Shown: piece by piece, positions 23,150 through 33,750 of the stretch | How positions within the stretch are numbered: position 1 is the stretch's first letter | Layout: every line of letters starts with the position of its first letter | Assembly: GCA_025769875.1 (NCBI GenBank) | Contig: JAGFNK010000173.1 | Span: 1-64,000, forward strand | Origin: Russula earlei | Lineage: Eukaryota > Basidiomycota > Agaricomycetes > Russulales > Russulaceae | Reading direction: 5' to 3' | DNA: 64,000 nt | The notes under the pieces: model-generated | What the model saw: only the letters and a program-made list of their open reading frames with translations | Told to the model about the DNA's origin: nothing | Database searches by the model: none | Translations under genes and position numbers: made by a program

Positions 23150-24226
23150 CCATTGGGTCGTCTGTGTGCAAGGCTCCGCGGCATGCAAGTAGTTCAAAAT
23201 TTGTGATGTATTCATCAAGATTGTTTTCTTTCATCTTGAGTTCACATAACTGGTCTTGTGTGCATTCATGTTCTGCATAGTCAGTAAACACACGTTTGAA
23301 CTGTTGTTCCATGGCTTGCCAGGCAGTGAGGCTGAAGGGAATTTTGTCCGGGTTGAGCATGACTTTTTCAAGCCATTTGTCTATCGCTTGACCCATCCAT
23401 TGACACGAGGCCCTTCCATCAGTGACAGGAAATAGGCACACTTTTTGATGGGATTTTGGGCAATCTTGCTGTCAAAGTTCATTCTCATGAAGCGTAGAAA
23501 TGCGGTGAGAAATGTGTGGGTGTGTGTGCAATCTCCATTGAATGCCTTCAGGGGAACACCTTCGAGTTTGCCGTTGTCTGAGGGGCGTGCATCATGGTCA
23601 TAGTGAGTGAGGGTGTTGTAGTTGTCAGGGTCTGGGCTAGGGGGTCTTCTTCCGCACCCTCCGAAGCCTTGGAACAAGGAGGGGCATGGATATGCCTGCG
23701 CCATTCCGGACAATGCGAGTTGTTGAGGTATCTGTGCAGGTGGTTCTTCTGGTTCGACAGCCATGACGAAAAGCTGTGTTGTGGTTTCAGGTTCTTGTTC
23801 CATGGGTTCAGCAGGTGTGGGTCTGGGGGTAGGGGTGTGTGATGGATTCTTTGAGTTTGGGATCAGCTCTCCTGATTTGATAAGTTGTTCCATGTCAAGT
23901 CCCTTGAGGGGATCATTGACTAATCCAAAGGCCAGACATGTGACATGGTGGGCTTCAAAATAGTCTTCGCGGTGTCGGATTTCAAACCAAACACTATAGA
24001 GAGTGCCAAGGCCAACTTTAGCCTTCCTGTAAATAGTGTAGTACCTGGTCCAGGGTACACTGTTTATTCCTACTCTGAGGAATTGAACATTCTCCCTAAA
24101 TGCTTCAGGGACGAATGCATCGTCAAGGTCCGGGTTCAACTTGAAGGGGCATCTGAGCTTTTTGAGTCCCTCTTCTGTGGGTTTTCCTTGTCCTTTGAAC
24201 CTCCAGTCTCTAGCCATTGAAGTCAT
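23150..24226 (-). pseudogene. Gypsy G1 Gag, N-terminal and capsid part
   Basis: ATG at 24226 opens a 281-residue frame (MTSMARDWRFKGQGKPTEEG). It has a conserved-looking N-terminal segment (WTRYYTIYRKAKVGLGTLYS), a Pro/Glu linker (residues ~150-190) and the start of the retrotransposon Gag capsid domain (FLTAFLRFMRMNF, residues ~245-260). A frameshift near 23400 moves the frame. It continues as AIDKWLEKVMLNPDKIPFSL and WQAMEQQFKRVFTDYAEHEC, the typical capsid helices, to DDPM at the copia junction. Gag forms the virus-like particle. The start is supported by its position about 80 bp after the 5' LTR. One frameshift and a 6.5-kb insertion make it dead. Confidence 0.85.
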
Positions 24227-24292
24227 CTTTTGAAAATCGATATTTTTGGGGGTGGATGCATGTACACGTGTTCGGGGTCAAGGGTTCGAGGA

Positions 24293-24304
24293 TAAGCTTG
24301 TTCT
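24293..24304 (-). other. Gypsy G1 self-primer binding site
   Basis: Two bases after the 5' LTR the minus strand reads AGAACAAGCTTA. This is the exact complement of TAAGCTTGTTCT at 25172-25183 inside the LTR, which lies about 33 nt past a TATA box. No tRNA-type TGG start is present. This fits Tf1-type self-priming. Confidence 0.75.
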
Positions 24305-24306
24305 AA

Positions 24307-25403
24307 TGTCACCGACTGGGGGCGGTGTCACTGACAAATCAGTTCACACATGAGACGAACGCAGTGAGTCAAGCAAGACACTAAGTCTCTGCAAATTTTG
24401 GGGATCTCAGAGACAATATTGCCACAGCAAATATGTTCCACGGAGAGGGGAAACTATTGTTGTAATCTAACCCCTTGTCAGTTTGTCCATAATCTCTTTC
24501 ATTATTGTTCTCTTTTTTTGTCACCCTTGTTCCCTCGGTTACCGTCTCATCCCTTGATGCTGATGGTCACTTATTGTGTTTCACCTATTGTGTTTCACTT
24601 ATTGTCGAGTTACTTTTGCTATTGACCCATCTTTATCTATTGTTCTGCTTATGGTACTGTACAGCCTCGCTACATACAGTATTTAAGTGCCTGTAGAAGC
24701 TGGGGAATGCCCCAAGCTTAGCTTTGTCCCATCTCCTGTCGCATCCCTTTGCCCTGTACTATCTCTCAATCACAACTTGCGTTGTGCTGGCCTATACTCT
24801 GCTTGGTCTGAGCTCATCACAAGGAACCTTTGTGTTCCTCTTCCTCCTCTGCTTCTCCTTCATTGTCCTCCTCTTCTGCAAAACCAGGATATCAACTCTG
24901 TCTGCGGATCAGGTCATCCTTGACTTAGTCTTGAGACGCTAAACCTTTGATCCGGCCTCTCTGAACCGGCCCCACTGAACCCTTGAACCAGGTCACAGGG
25001 ACTTGGCCCCATTGAACCTTGAGCTAACGCTCTTACAGCCACGACACTGTAACAACTATGAATAAGTCTTCGCATTGAGAAGGCTTATGAGTAGAGGAAG
25101 TTTCAGATGGATTGCTTGATGTCTTGCAAGCCTACAAGTTCTGAAGTGAGAAACCAGTGATATTTCACAGGAGAACAAGCTTAGGGCTTGTTCTCGTCAG
25201 ATGGCTATCTTATATACATGTAGAATACTATATCAAATAGCATTCATGAGGTAGTAACAAGGTGATCGTACTGGAACATGAAGGAAACATCTGGTACATG
25301 CGAGGCTCGATCAATGAGTCATAAAATGTGCAAGAAACTTGAGACATGTCCGGGTAGGCTTGTCCGGTTGCCAGTCTGGTGCGATGTACCGGTTCTTATG
25401 ACA
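24307..25403 (-). repeat. Gypsy G1 5' LTR (family C copy 2), split by LTR-D
   Basis: Plus strand reads TGTCACCGACTGGGGG to GGTTCTTATGACA. It is about 500 bp once LTR-D (24458-25054) is removed, homologous to the solo copy at 8258-8740. It has a minus-strand TATATAAG box near 25211, then arms AGAACAAGC and GCTTGTTCT (25172-25194). The left flank is the G1 internal region and no TSD match is found, as expected for an LTR that is not solo. Confidence 0.88.
24458..25054 (+). mobile_element. Solo LTR, family D
   Basis: 597 bp, TGTTGTAATCTAACCCC to GACACTGTAACA, TSD ACTAT at 24453-24457 and 25055-25059. TATTTAAG at 24680 and the arms TGGGG and CCCCA (24701-24714) mark the predicted start on the plus strand. 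Nested in LTR-C copy 2. The only copy of this family in the window. Confidence 0.9.
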
Positions 25404-26090
25404 GCATCAATGGATCGCCATGCAGCTACTTTCCCTCAAGGCCATCCAAGGATACTCCTCTGTCTTTTATTATGAAACCCACATCTTACCTCGATCAATG
25501 TATCACCAAACAAAGAAGGGAGTATTGCTGATCAGCCCAGCAAACTTCGTCGGTCAGTTTGTCTTGAAGTAGGCAACTATATCTCTTGTCTTTGCCTCTA
25601 TGTGGAGGGTCTAATAGATGCCATGTGTTACTTGCAGTAACAATATTGTTCGCAACATGGACAGGTTCCACTCTAGATCCTCTGACAGAGCATGCCCTAG
25701 CGATTGCTACTGAGTTGATGAATCTCACAGGTAACTTGTTCATCCCCAGTCATGGGCCTTCCTCCATACTATGATCATCCCCCTCACCACCATCTCCCAC
25801 TCGCACCTCTTCCGCTTGCACTCTCAAAAGGTCATGGAGCCTTCCAGTATCACCCATAGGCACCCAAATGAGTGTGTCACCTCGCCTGAGCCTCCGCGGA
25901 GATTTCAAGCCAAGGAACGTGGCAAGCATACACCAAATCATGCACATGCATCCTCACCATCCCTCCCTGACAGCTGCGAACTGTGCTGACTTGAGTTATA
26001 AATCATTCTCCTGTTGATCCCACAAGCAGTTGCCGCAGCTCCATTCTTGTTGCTGCTGGTGGTCCCGGCGCCGGACATGAGAGCGCATCA
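25404..26090. other. Unassigned sequence upstream of gypsy G1
   Basis: About 690 bp between the G1 LTR and a coding-like remnant. Small frames on both strands give no recognisable protein. No repeat shared with the rest of the window was noticed. Confidence 0.4.
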
Positions 26091-26093
26091 TCA

Positions 26094-26700
26094 TGCCACC
26101 TGCTGACCTTGACCTCAAGGCAAAGCGTCCACTGATAACTTGGATACAGAACCCCCCCTCTCACCCCCACTCGATTCCTTCATGCCCCTTGCAATGGCAG
26201 GAGGACTGGTGACATTCTCCCTGATGTCCACCCACGACAGATTTTCCTTTAACCCTGTTTGCTTCTAGGGCAACACATTGACCTGCGCTGAGTTGAGCAA
26301 GGTCAGTCCTTGTCTGGCTCCATGAACCCAAATGTGCCCTTTTAAAGAGGCCCTTCCCAATATCAACTACAATGAGCGTGGACTCATCAGATGAGGACGA
26401 TGATGGTGGTGGGCTCCCAGCTTCCGGCCTCGTGGCACCCTGGGAGGTACTGTGTGGGTTGGCTGATGTTGCCATTCAATGGGCTGCCAAGGCAAGTCAA
26501 TGCAAACACCCTTTTAGCTTATTTCATTCTTATGCTGCTGTTGTAGGAGAGTGGCAAAGCAAGCAAACCACAAAGTCACATGAGGTCGCCATCTCCAGAC
26601 CCCAGGTCAAGACGTCGACCATCCAAAAAATGGAGGGTCCATCAGATGCCATGGCACCCTGCGTCCTCAAATTCCCTGACGGTATTCAAAACCTCCTCTA
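26094..26700 (+). pseudogene. Unrecognised host-like gene fragment
   Basis: ATG at 26094 opens a plausible protein start (MPPADLDLKAKRPLITWIQN). Further on come an acidic stretch (SVDSSDEDDDGG, ~26371) and a helix-like segment EVLCGLADVAIQWAAKA. After a probable intron near 26490-26545 there follows a basic nuclear-type segment (MRSPSPDPRSRRRPSKK, ~26580). The acidic-to-basic arrangement in several frames suggests a decayed nuclear protein gene with introns. I do not know the family. No intact frame spans it. Alternative: cargo of an unrecognised transposon. Confidence 0.35.
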
Positions 26701-27680
26701 AGCAGTCCTGTAAGGTGTCTGAGCCTGCTGACTGGGAAACTCACATGACTTGCACTTGCCCCCACCTCCCTCATGTCCCTTGCCCACACGTCTTCCTTTC
26801 CCTTTGTCACTCGTCTCCCTTCCCCTCCTATCATCCCTCCAACTATTGTCATTCCTTTCCCTCTTTTCACTTACCTCTCGCACACTCCTCTCAATGTTAT
26901 TCCCTTGCATCGCCCACTCTATGCCCAGGAACAGCGACGACACCTCAGCTCAATCGCCTCCAACTTCACCCATGCCTCATGCTCCCTCATCTACATCCAT
27001 CCCCTGCACCACTAGTATCTTTGTCTGCTTCATGCTCCCCACCCTTTTGTCATTTCGCTCTCACCCGTCGTCGACTCCCTTTCAATCCCACTCTCACCCC
27101 TTTCATCATTGTCTCTCAAGCATTGTCCTCACCCCTGCCACATGCATATGTATGGACTCAGATCACGCACGCACAGACATCATCGCCACTCAATCTGAGG
27201 GCTTGCTGCCCACAGTGCCTTGCCCTGTCGCCCTCACCGCAATGCCCTATGCTCACAGACTCGCAGTTGGAGCAGTAGGATTCTTATGCCATTGTCTTCT
27301 CATCCATGTTTTTGATTACCTAGTTCTCACCCCACCTTTCTTCTACAGTATTTAAGGCTAGTAGCTACAGTCTCGAATAGGAGGGAGCTTTTGCCTCTGT
27401 GTTAAAACGTCTCATCTGCCTGTGTGAACCATTCCCTCGAGAACACACACACACCCTCTCTTGTGCACACATGTGCGTTGCGTTCTGGGGCACAACCTTG
27501 CTCTCCCCTGCTCCCTTCTGCTCCTACCTGCCCTCGGATCAAGCCCCATGGACTCCGCATGCCCGACCTGGTGTGCTACAGTCTGGAGACCTGCTATCGT
27601 CCTGCAAGTGATGTTTTCCATCTGTCTCACTGTATTTTCCTTGCTATGGTTGCGCGCTACAGCTGTAAATAGTCATGTGT
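26701..27680. other. Pyrimidine-rich unassigned region
   Basis: A C/T-rich plus strand gives long Pro/Ser/His-rich frames (26580-27355) that look compositional. A TATTTAAGG box at about 27350, followed by AGTAGCTAC, resembles the promoter layout of the LTRs here, but I could not find LTR ends around it. Confidence 0.4.
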
Positions 27681-27689
27681 AGGGATATC

Positions 27690-28083
27690 CTATCATGCTT
27701 GGGGTTGGTCAGCACCCCAAAACATGAAAATTCGACAAGTGAAACCCACAATTTGGCTGTATCTAGATACAGTATATGAGATGATACTGTCCAAGTTTCA
27801 AGCCAATCCATTGAGAAATAGTTGAGATATGGCAGTTCAAAATTTCGCATGCAGATTGGCACCCAAAAATTGAAACTTCAGGAACTGAACACTAGGCTCC
27901 CATATTTTAGCTGCACCTAGACACAGTATATAAGGCTCTACTGTCCAAGTTTCAAGGCAATCTATTGAGAAACAGTTGAGATATGGCAGTTCGAAATTTT
28001 GCACTCAGATCACACCCAAAAATCGAAACTTCAAGAACTAAGAATTAGACCCCAACTCTTGGGCTGCACCTAGATACAGTGTG
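27690..28083. repeat. Tandem repeat, ~152-bp unit, about 2.3 copies
   Basis: The motif series GCTGTATCTAGATACAGTAT, CTGTCCAAGTTTCAA, TTGAGATATGGCAGTTC and CCCAAAAATTGAAACTTC recurs with a period of about 152 bp, with unit starts near 27746, 27898 and 28051. The third unit breaks off where gypsy H integrase starts. Confidence 0.85.
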
Positions 28084-28947
28084 AATTGAGGGTCTCTGTC
28101 AGAAATAATTCTTTTGGGAATGCTGAACCAGGGCATGAGGTGTTTCAAGTACCTGTGTGCAACACCTGTTCCATCAATCATTTTGTTGCATGGAATGAAT
28201 TTTGTTGCTTTGGAGCATCCTTGATTGATGGTGGTAAGGATGCTGTTGAGTCCTTCTGATTTGGGTAGGTCCATATAAGGTCCATTGACATGTATTGGAA
28301 GGGGCCTTGTTCAACATTGTATCAAGTGGGAAGGTTGTAGCCTTCTTTCTAGGTATATTGGTTTTGGATTCTTGACATTTGGTGCAGCCTTTGACATATT
28401 GTTCCACAAACTGTTGTAGTCTGGGTCCTTTGTAGTGTTGTTTGACTAAGTTCCAAGTATTTGCTATTCCAGGGTGTTCTGCGAAGGGGGTACTGTGGAA
28501 CTGTCTAAGGATTTCTCATTGTTTGTCAGGTTTGTCTGGTAAATAAATTTTTCATATGATTTCAGGTGGGAGTAAAGTGGTTTTTTGTTCTTCTACCCTG
28601 TTGTTAAGGTCTTTGTGATGAGAGAGCATATCTGCAATTGTATGGGTGTGCCCAGGGATGTGTTCCATGGTAAAGTGGTAATCTTGCATGTATTGCATCC
28701 ATTGGGTTTGTTGTCCTGTCAGTTTTTGTGGTTCTTTAAAGTAAGTAAGATTTTTGTGGTCTCACCTTATTCTAACCGGTTTATTGGCTCCTAGAAAGAA
28801 TGGTCGTCCACTTTGTAATCTGAATATTACTGCTGCTAGTTCTTTGTTGTGGGTGTCATAGTTTCTTTCTGCTTCTAGTAATGTTTGAGAATAATATGCT
28901 ATTGGGTGCAGGCTGTCTTCATATTCTTGAGATATGACTGCTCCTAT
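28084..28947 (-). pseudogene. Gypsy H RNase H and integrase remnant
   Basis: From 28947 down: RNase H start (TIGAVISQEYEDSLHPIAYY, preceded by a DAS motif across the LTR-B2 insertion), NYDTHNKELAAVI and the following helix. Then comes an integrase zinc-binding remnant with CTKCQES (~28385), and the catalytic-core segments SILTTINQGCSKATKFIPC and IPKRIISDRDPQF. The last ends abruptly at the tandem repeat at 28083, before the catalytic Glu. Several frameshifts separate the pieces. RNase H would remove template RNA and integrase would insert the cDNA. This copy lacks the integrase C-terminal half, so it is inactive. Confidence 0.8.
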
Positions 28948-29827
28948 TGTCATGGTAACTAGCCATGTCAGTTCTCAAGCATGAAGATGAGTTGGTAAGA
29001 GAGATGGGTTCAATGAACAGGCCGATTCCTGTTTGTAAAGAGTAAGGATCCCTGCAGTGGTCAAAGTGTTTATGCTAAACAGGTTATGTCCAGTAGACCC
29101 TTCCTAGTACAACTTGGTCCATTGAGAAGCTAGGGTAAGTTTGTAATGGGATAGACTAGGGCCAGTTCCACTAGCTATATGCGTTTAGGAGCTCTGTTAC
29201 CCTAAGCAACACAAAAAGAAAGTGAGTAGATAGAGGTTTGAAGAAGAAGAGCCCTTCTCAGTAGAGTGAATAGAGACTCTTAGGGAAGGAAGGGATAGGT
29301 AGAGTAGATGGTAGTTGGTGTGTGTGAAGAGTTGGAGAGATGGAGATGTGGATGTGGTTTGAGGATTAGGAGTGAAGTGGTTTGCAGGTGAATATGTTGG
29401 ACAAGAGTAGGTTGGATTCTACAAGAGACCAAGCTTAGGGCTTTGGTCACAAAGTACTGAGCTTTATATACAGGAGAAGTGCAGCAATGGCTGTGCTTTG
29501 ACTGTGCTACTAGTATAGTAGGAGTCATAATAAGTAGGAGTCATAGAAATGAAGCCACAAATGAGTCATAACCAAGTAACTGTGCTGCACAGTAAAGTGT
29601 GCAGCATTGCACAGTTGAAAGCAAGAAGTGGATATAAATGGAAAGAGAACCAAACAAAGGGAAAGTAACAGCAATTCAGTGTTACCTGGATGTGTATGGA
29701 TCACATGATAATGCAGAAGGGATCACAAGATGTAAGAGATCATGAGACCAGTAAGTAAAGGGACATATGAAAGCAAGCAGTCCATAGCAAAGGTAAGAAG
29801 TAAATGTAAAAGGAAAATGTTGTAACA
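28948..29827 (-). mobile_element. Solo LTR, family B copy 2
   Basis: 880 bp, TGTCATGGTAACTAGCC to ATGTTGTAACA, TSD CCTAT at 28943-28947 and 29828-29832, inserted in the RNase H of gypsy H. Minus-strand TATATAAAG box near 29467. Start-site arms lie at 29427-29448. Confidence 0.94.
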
Positions 29828-29832
29828 CCTAT

Positions 29833-30550
29833 AGCAATCTGGATGCATCAGTATCTAGGATGAATTGCTTCATCCAATTTGGAGTGCGTAATACTGGATA
29901 TGACATGCATGTTTCTTTTAATATTTGGAAGGCCTGTTCTTCTTTTGTCATCCATTCCCATTGTTTATTTTTTTTGTCAGGTTGTTCAATGGTCTGGCTT
30001 TTAGTGAGAAGTTTGGTATAAAGTTATGATAAAAATTGCAAAACCCTAAGAAGCTTCTGACTTCTTTTAATGTTGTTGGGGTAGGCCAGTCATTGATTCC
30101 TTTGACTTTTATGGGGTCCATGGTCATTTCTCCTTTTCTGATGATCATGCCTAAGTATTTGAGCTTTTCTTTGTGGAACTGGCATTTTTCAGATTTGAGA
30201 TAAAGGTCAAGTTGTCTTAGTTTGGATAGAATATGGTTGACTTTTTGTGTATGTTCTATTTGTTGTCTTCTGTCACAATAATAATGTCATCCATGTAGAT
30301 TTTAAGCCATCCTTGAGCTAATTCTTCTTGAAAGATGTTGTCCATCATGGTTTGAAGGGTGACTGGTGAGTTTGTTAATCCAAAAAACATCATAGTTGGT
30401 TCAAATAGTTCATTGCTTGTTTTTTCAGTGGCTTTCCATTCATCTCCTTCTTTGATTTGGATATTATTGTAGCCCCATCTGACATCAAACTTGGTGAAGA
30501 GTTTCTTTCCTGCCGGGGTGTGAATGAGTTCTGGGATTAATGGTAAGGGG
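29833..30550 (-). pseudogene. Gypsy H reverse transcriptase core
   Basis: Read from 30550 down: PLPLIPELIHTPAGKKLFTK FDV, a GYNNI motif, then FFGLTNSPVTLQTMM and the catalytic box [13 protein letters not shown] at about 30250-30290. An in-frame stop follows soon after. The rest reads [16 protein letters not shown] and [13 protein letters not shown], the connection toward RNase H. The YMDD aspartates are intact, but stops and the split from the RT N-terminus (55267-55640) make the gene dead. RT copies element RNA to cDNA inside particles. Confidence 0.87.
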
Positions 30551-30993
30551 TCTTATGAACCAAGGCCAGGTCCTGGCCATATATGGTCCTATTTCACTGA
30601 AGAGAGACCTCTCTCACTTTGCATTGCCAACTCACTTCCATTTCTTGGGCTACCCCTCCTGCAGTGCAAGATATTGCTATTGCAAAGGCACTATAACATG
30701 ACCAGGCACCCATTTCCTAATCAGGTAATCATTGCATGGCAGCCACATGGCCACCCAGCCACCAAGAACCTGAAACAGCAGCACAAACTCTTAGAAACTG
30801 TTGCATAACTCATCTGATGTCATCAAGGCTCCAATGACATCATAGGCTGACTGAGCAACTCCACAATGACCTCATAGGCTCACTAAGTGCTCCACAGTGA
30901 CATCATAATGATGTCATCACTCCACAATGATCAGTAATATGCTCAGTAAGCCTGAAACTTGACACAAGCAAGTTTATGCCTCTGTAGTCCTAT

Positions 30994-31820
30994 TGTCAAG
31001 ACACATACTGCTGATCACTAAGGACTCAGGAGCAGGTGGGCAAAGGTCGAAACAGATGGTACGTGGCGTAAATGGCATTGAACAGGAGGACAAGCCAAAC
31101 AACTAGGAGATACCAGATGGGGACTGGTATGTGTTGCAGAAGGCAGAGGTGAAGAGTAGAGGCCAGTGCAGTGAGGGACTTTAAACAAGGTGGTCATTAA
31201 AGAGTACCTTGAAGACAAGGGAGGACTTTAGACTGAGCAGTTGCAGGGGAGTACCCAGGAAGATGAGAGTATCACAAATGGACAGTCTGACGACTGCCAT
31301 GCTTCATTGGGGTTTATATACAGTGTACAGGGTCGATTACAAAGAATTGGGACTATTCTAGACCCTTTGGTACCATCCAATAGGACTACAGAGGCATAAA
31401 CTTGCTTGTGTCAAGTTTCAGGCTTACTGAGCGCATTACTGATCATTGTGGAGCGATGACATCATTATGATGTCACTGTGGAGTGCTTAGTGAGCTTATG
31501 AGGTCACTGTGGAGTCGCTCAGTCAGCCATGATGTTATTGGAGCCTTGATGACATCAGATGAGTTATGCAACAGTTTCTAAGAGTTTGTGCTGCTGTTTC
31601 AGGTTCCTTGGTGGCTGGGTGGCCATGTGGCTGCCACGCGATGATTACCCGATTAGGAAACTGGTGCCTGGTCATGTTGTAGTGCCTTTGCAATAGCGAT
31701 ATCTTGTACTGCAGGAGGGATAGCCCAGAAAATGGAAGGGAGTTGGCAATGCAAAGTGAGAGAGGTCTCTTGAGTGAAATAGGACAATCTATGGCCAGGA
31801 CCTGGCCTTGGTTCATAACA
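30994..31820 (-). repeat. Element F, 3' LTR
   Basis: 827 bp, plus strand TGTCAAGACACATACTG to GGTTCATAACA. Pairs with 54051-54878. Several of the differences are CpG transitions. Confidence 0.94.
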
Positions 31821-32067
31821 TTCATCCCCTCTTTATAGACTTGTTGCTCCTGCAATGGTAGGGACTTGTTTCTTTGGAAGGTGGAGTAGTTTGCATATGA
31901 AAAGTCGAAGTCTGTTTGTTCATGGGGAGTTCTCTCTTGTTCTATGGATTGCTGTGGGGATAGCTGTGGTCGATTGAGTGCATGTGATCACAGGGGTTCT
32001 CTGAAAAGTTCTTTGGTAACAAGGATAAAGATAGTCGTCGATGGAGGTCATGATGAGCGTTGTTGGT

Positions 32068-33261
32068 TTAGGGGTTACTCCTGGTGGGAATCATTTTAAG
32101 CACCTTTGGATATTTCCAATGGAAGTCTTTAACAAGTAATTGCGCTTTTGATAGGTTAGATGCTGGTTCCCAAGTATTTTCTGCGGCAGTGTACCCTTTC
32201 CATTTAACTAGGTATTGGATCCCTTTGCGGTTTGGGGAGAGCCGAGAGTTTAAGATCTGTTCTACTTTGTATTGTTCTTCTCCTTTGACTAGTACCGGTG
32301 GCGGGTTAGAGAAGTTAGGGCCATGGGCAATGGTTTCTTTATAAGGTTTGATCAGAGAGTGGTGAAAAACTGGGTGTATCTTCCAGGACTTTGGTAGTTC
32401 GAGACGAATGTTTACTGGATAGACAGTGATGACCTTGAATGGTCCATAGCATCGAGGGGCTAGTTTTGCTTTTGGGTGAGTGGTTCGTAGATTTGTGGCT
32501 TCCAACCATACTTGATCCCCTTCTTTAAAACAAAATCTGGAGGATTGAGGTCCTGATTGCTTCATGATCTCAGTTGCTCGGTTCAGGGAGGCAGCTACTT
32601 CTTCTCTGAGCTGGTTTAGTCTCGTTAGTCTTTCTTGGATTGAAGGGAACTTTGATGTAAAGGCAAGGGGCAGAGCAAATGTTAGGTTAAAGCCATACCA
32701 GACCTCAAAAGGGGGTTTGTTCGTAGCGCTGTGTTGTCTGGCATTATGTGCAAACTCCATAAAGGGAATTAGTTCTGCCCAATTGTCCACTTGGTGGTTG
32801 CAAAATATTTGTAGGTATTGTTCTAGTTCTTGGTTAACTCATTCTGTTTCTCCATCTGTCTGTGGGTGATATGCTGTGCTCAATGATATCTTGACATTTA
32901 ACTTCTTCCATAGTTCTTGAGTAACTTTTGCTGCGAATTGAGGGCCTCTGTCTGATATTATTTGTGTTGGGAGGCCTATTCTTCTCCAGACATTGTTCAT
33001 GATTAGTGTCGCTGTCTCGTCTGCTGTGATTGTCTTGTGGCAAGGGGTAATGATTATTGCTTTGCTGAATCGATCTACCACAACTAGGAGGCTGTCAAAG
33101 CCTTGTGAAATTGGTAGGTCCGTAATAAAGTCCATGGTAATGCTTTTCCATACTTCTCCAGCTGGTGTAATTGGTACGAGGGGTGTTTCTGTCTTTGGGT
33201 GGTTCTTTGTGCTTTGGCAAATTGCACAACTGTCTACATAACTTTTGACATAGGTTAGCAT
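32068..33261 (-). pseudogene. Element F integrase with C-terminal chromodomain
   Basis: From 33261 down: CAICQSTKNHPKTETPLVP (end of the zinc-binding domain) and the catalytic core, with Asp in ITMDFITDLP, Asp in IISDRGPQFAAKV and Glu in HPQTDGETE. An in-frame TGA follows, where related integrases have Arg. The second frame (32790-32068) continues with MDNWAELIPFMEFAHN, the GPF/Y module (CYGPFKV), IRLELPKSWKIHPVFH, and a chromodomain (VEQILNSRLSPNRKGIQYLV then WKGYTAAENTWEP). Chromodomains steer chromovirus integration toward marked chromatin. One stop is the only break in this part. Confidence 0.92.
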
Positions 33262-33750
33262 TTCTGGCCACCAATAGTTTTGACTGATTAGTTCATAAAT
33301 TTTCCATTGGCCAGGATGCCCAGTGGCGAGGGAGTCGTGATGTAGTTTCAGAATTTTCTTTTGTAGGGTGTCATTGTTTGGGATATAGACATTTCCTTTG
33401 AATAATATTAGTCCATCTTTGAGGTTCCAGTCTTGTAAGCCTTTGGATAATCGTCTTGGTCCACTCTTTATAATGATTGCTAATGCGTTACATACTTCTG
33501 GGTCATAGTCTTTGCTAGATCGCAGTTGTTGTCAAAGTTCTTGGTCGCTGATTGGTTCTGTAGTAGAGGTGCGTGTTGCTCTAATTTTAAAATATTTGTC
33601 ATCTAGGAGCACCTTTCCATTGTTTTCGTTTTGTATCCCCTCTTTAAAGTCTGGCCGCCTGGACAGACCATCTGCTTTGTTCATAGTTCCTGGGTGATGG
33701 GTGATGGTAAAGTCAAAATTGCTGAGAAGGAGTGCCCATCCGGCTTGTTG
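33262..33750 (-). pseudogene. Element F RNase H tail and integrase zinc-binding region
   Basis: Continuous homology between the RNase H and integrase core, interrupted by TGA codons. It reads HPGTMNKADGLSRRPDFKEG (the usual end of RNase H), then LHHDSLATGHPGQWKIYELI and NYWWPEMLTYVKSYVDSCAI, the HHCC zinc-binding domain. One TGA stands before QQLRSSKDYD, where Arg is expected. Confidence 0.85.

Larger units (their letters stand above)
15531..25403 (-). mobile_element. Ty3/gypsy element G1, 3' truncated, with nested copia
   Basis: Minus-strand gypsy element. The 5' LTR (family C) is at 24307-25403, Gag starts at 24226, and the nucleocapsid knuckle (16032-16367) and protease (15531-15911) follow. 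It is cut off at 15531 by the long-TIR element, so RT, RNase H, integrase and 3' LTR are missing. A second copia element (16652-23149) splits gag with a near-perfect TSD (AATGG/GATGG on the minus strand). The Gag end and protease closely resemble gypsy H at 55656-56046 and 63468-63629. Confidence 0.88.

Noticed and set aside
26580..27355. Two overlapping frames of about 200 residues rich in Pro, Ser and His
   Set aside because: They result from a pyrimidine-rich strand with few stops. Only the first part (to 26700) has protein-like order.
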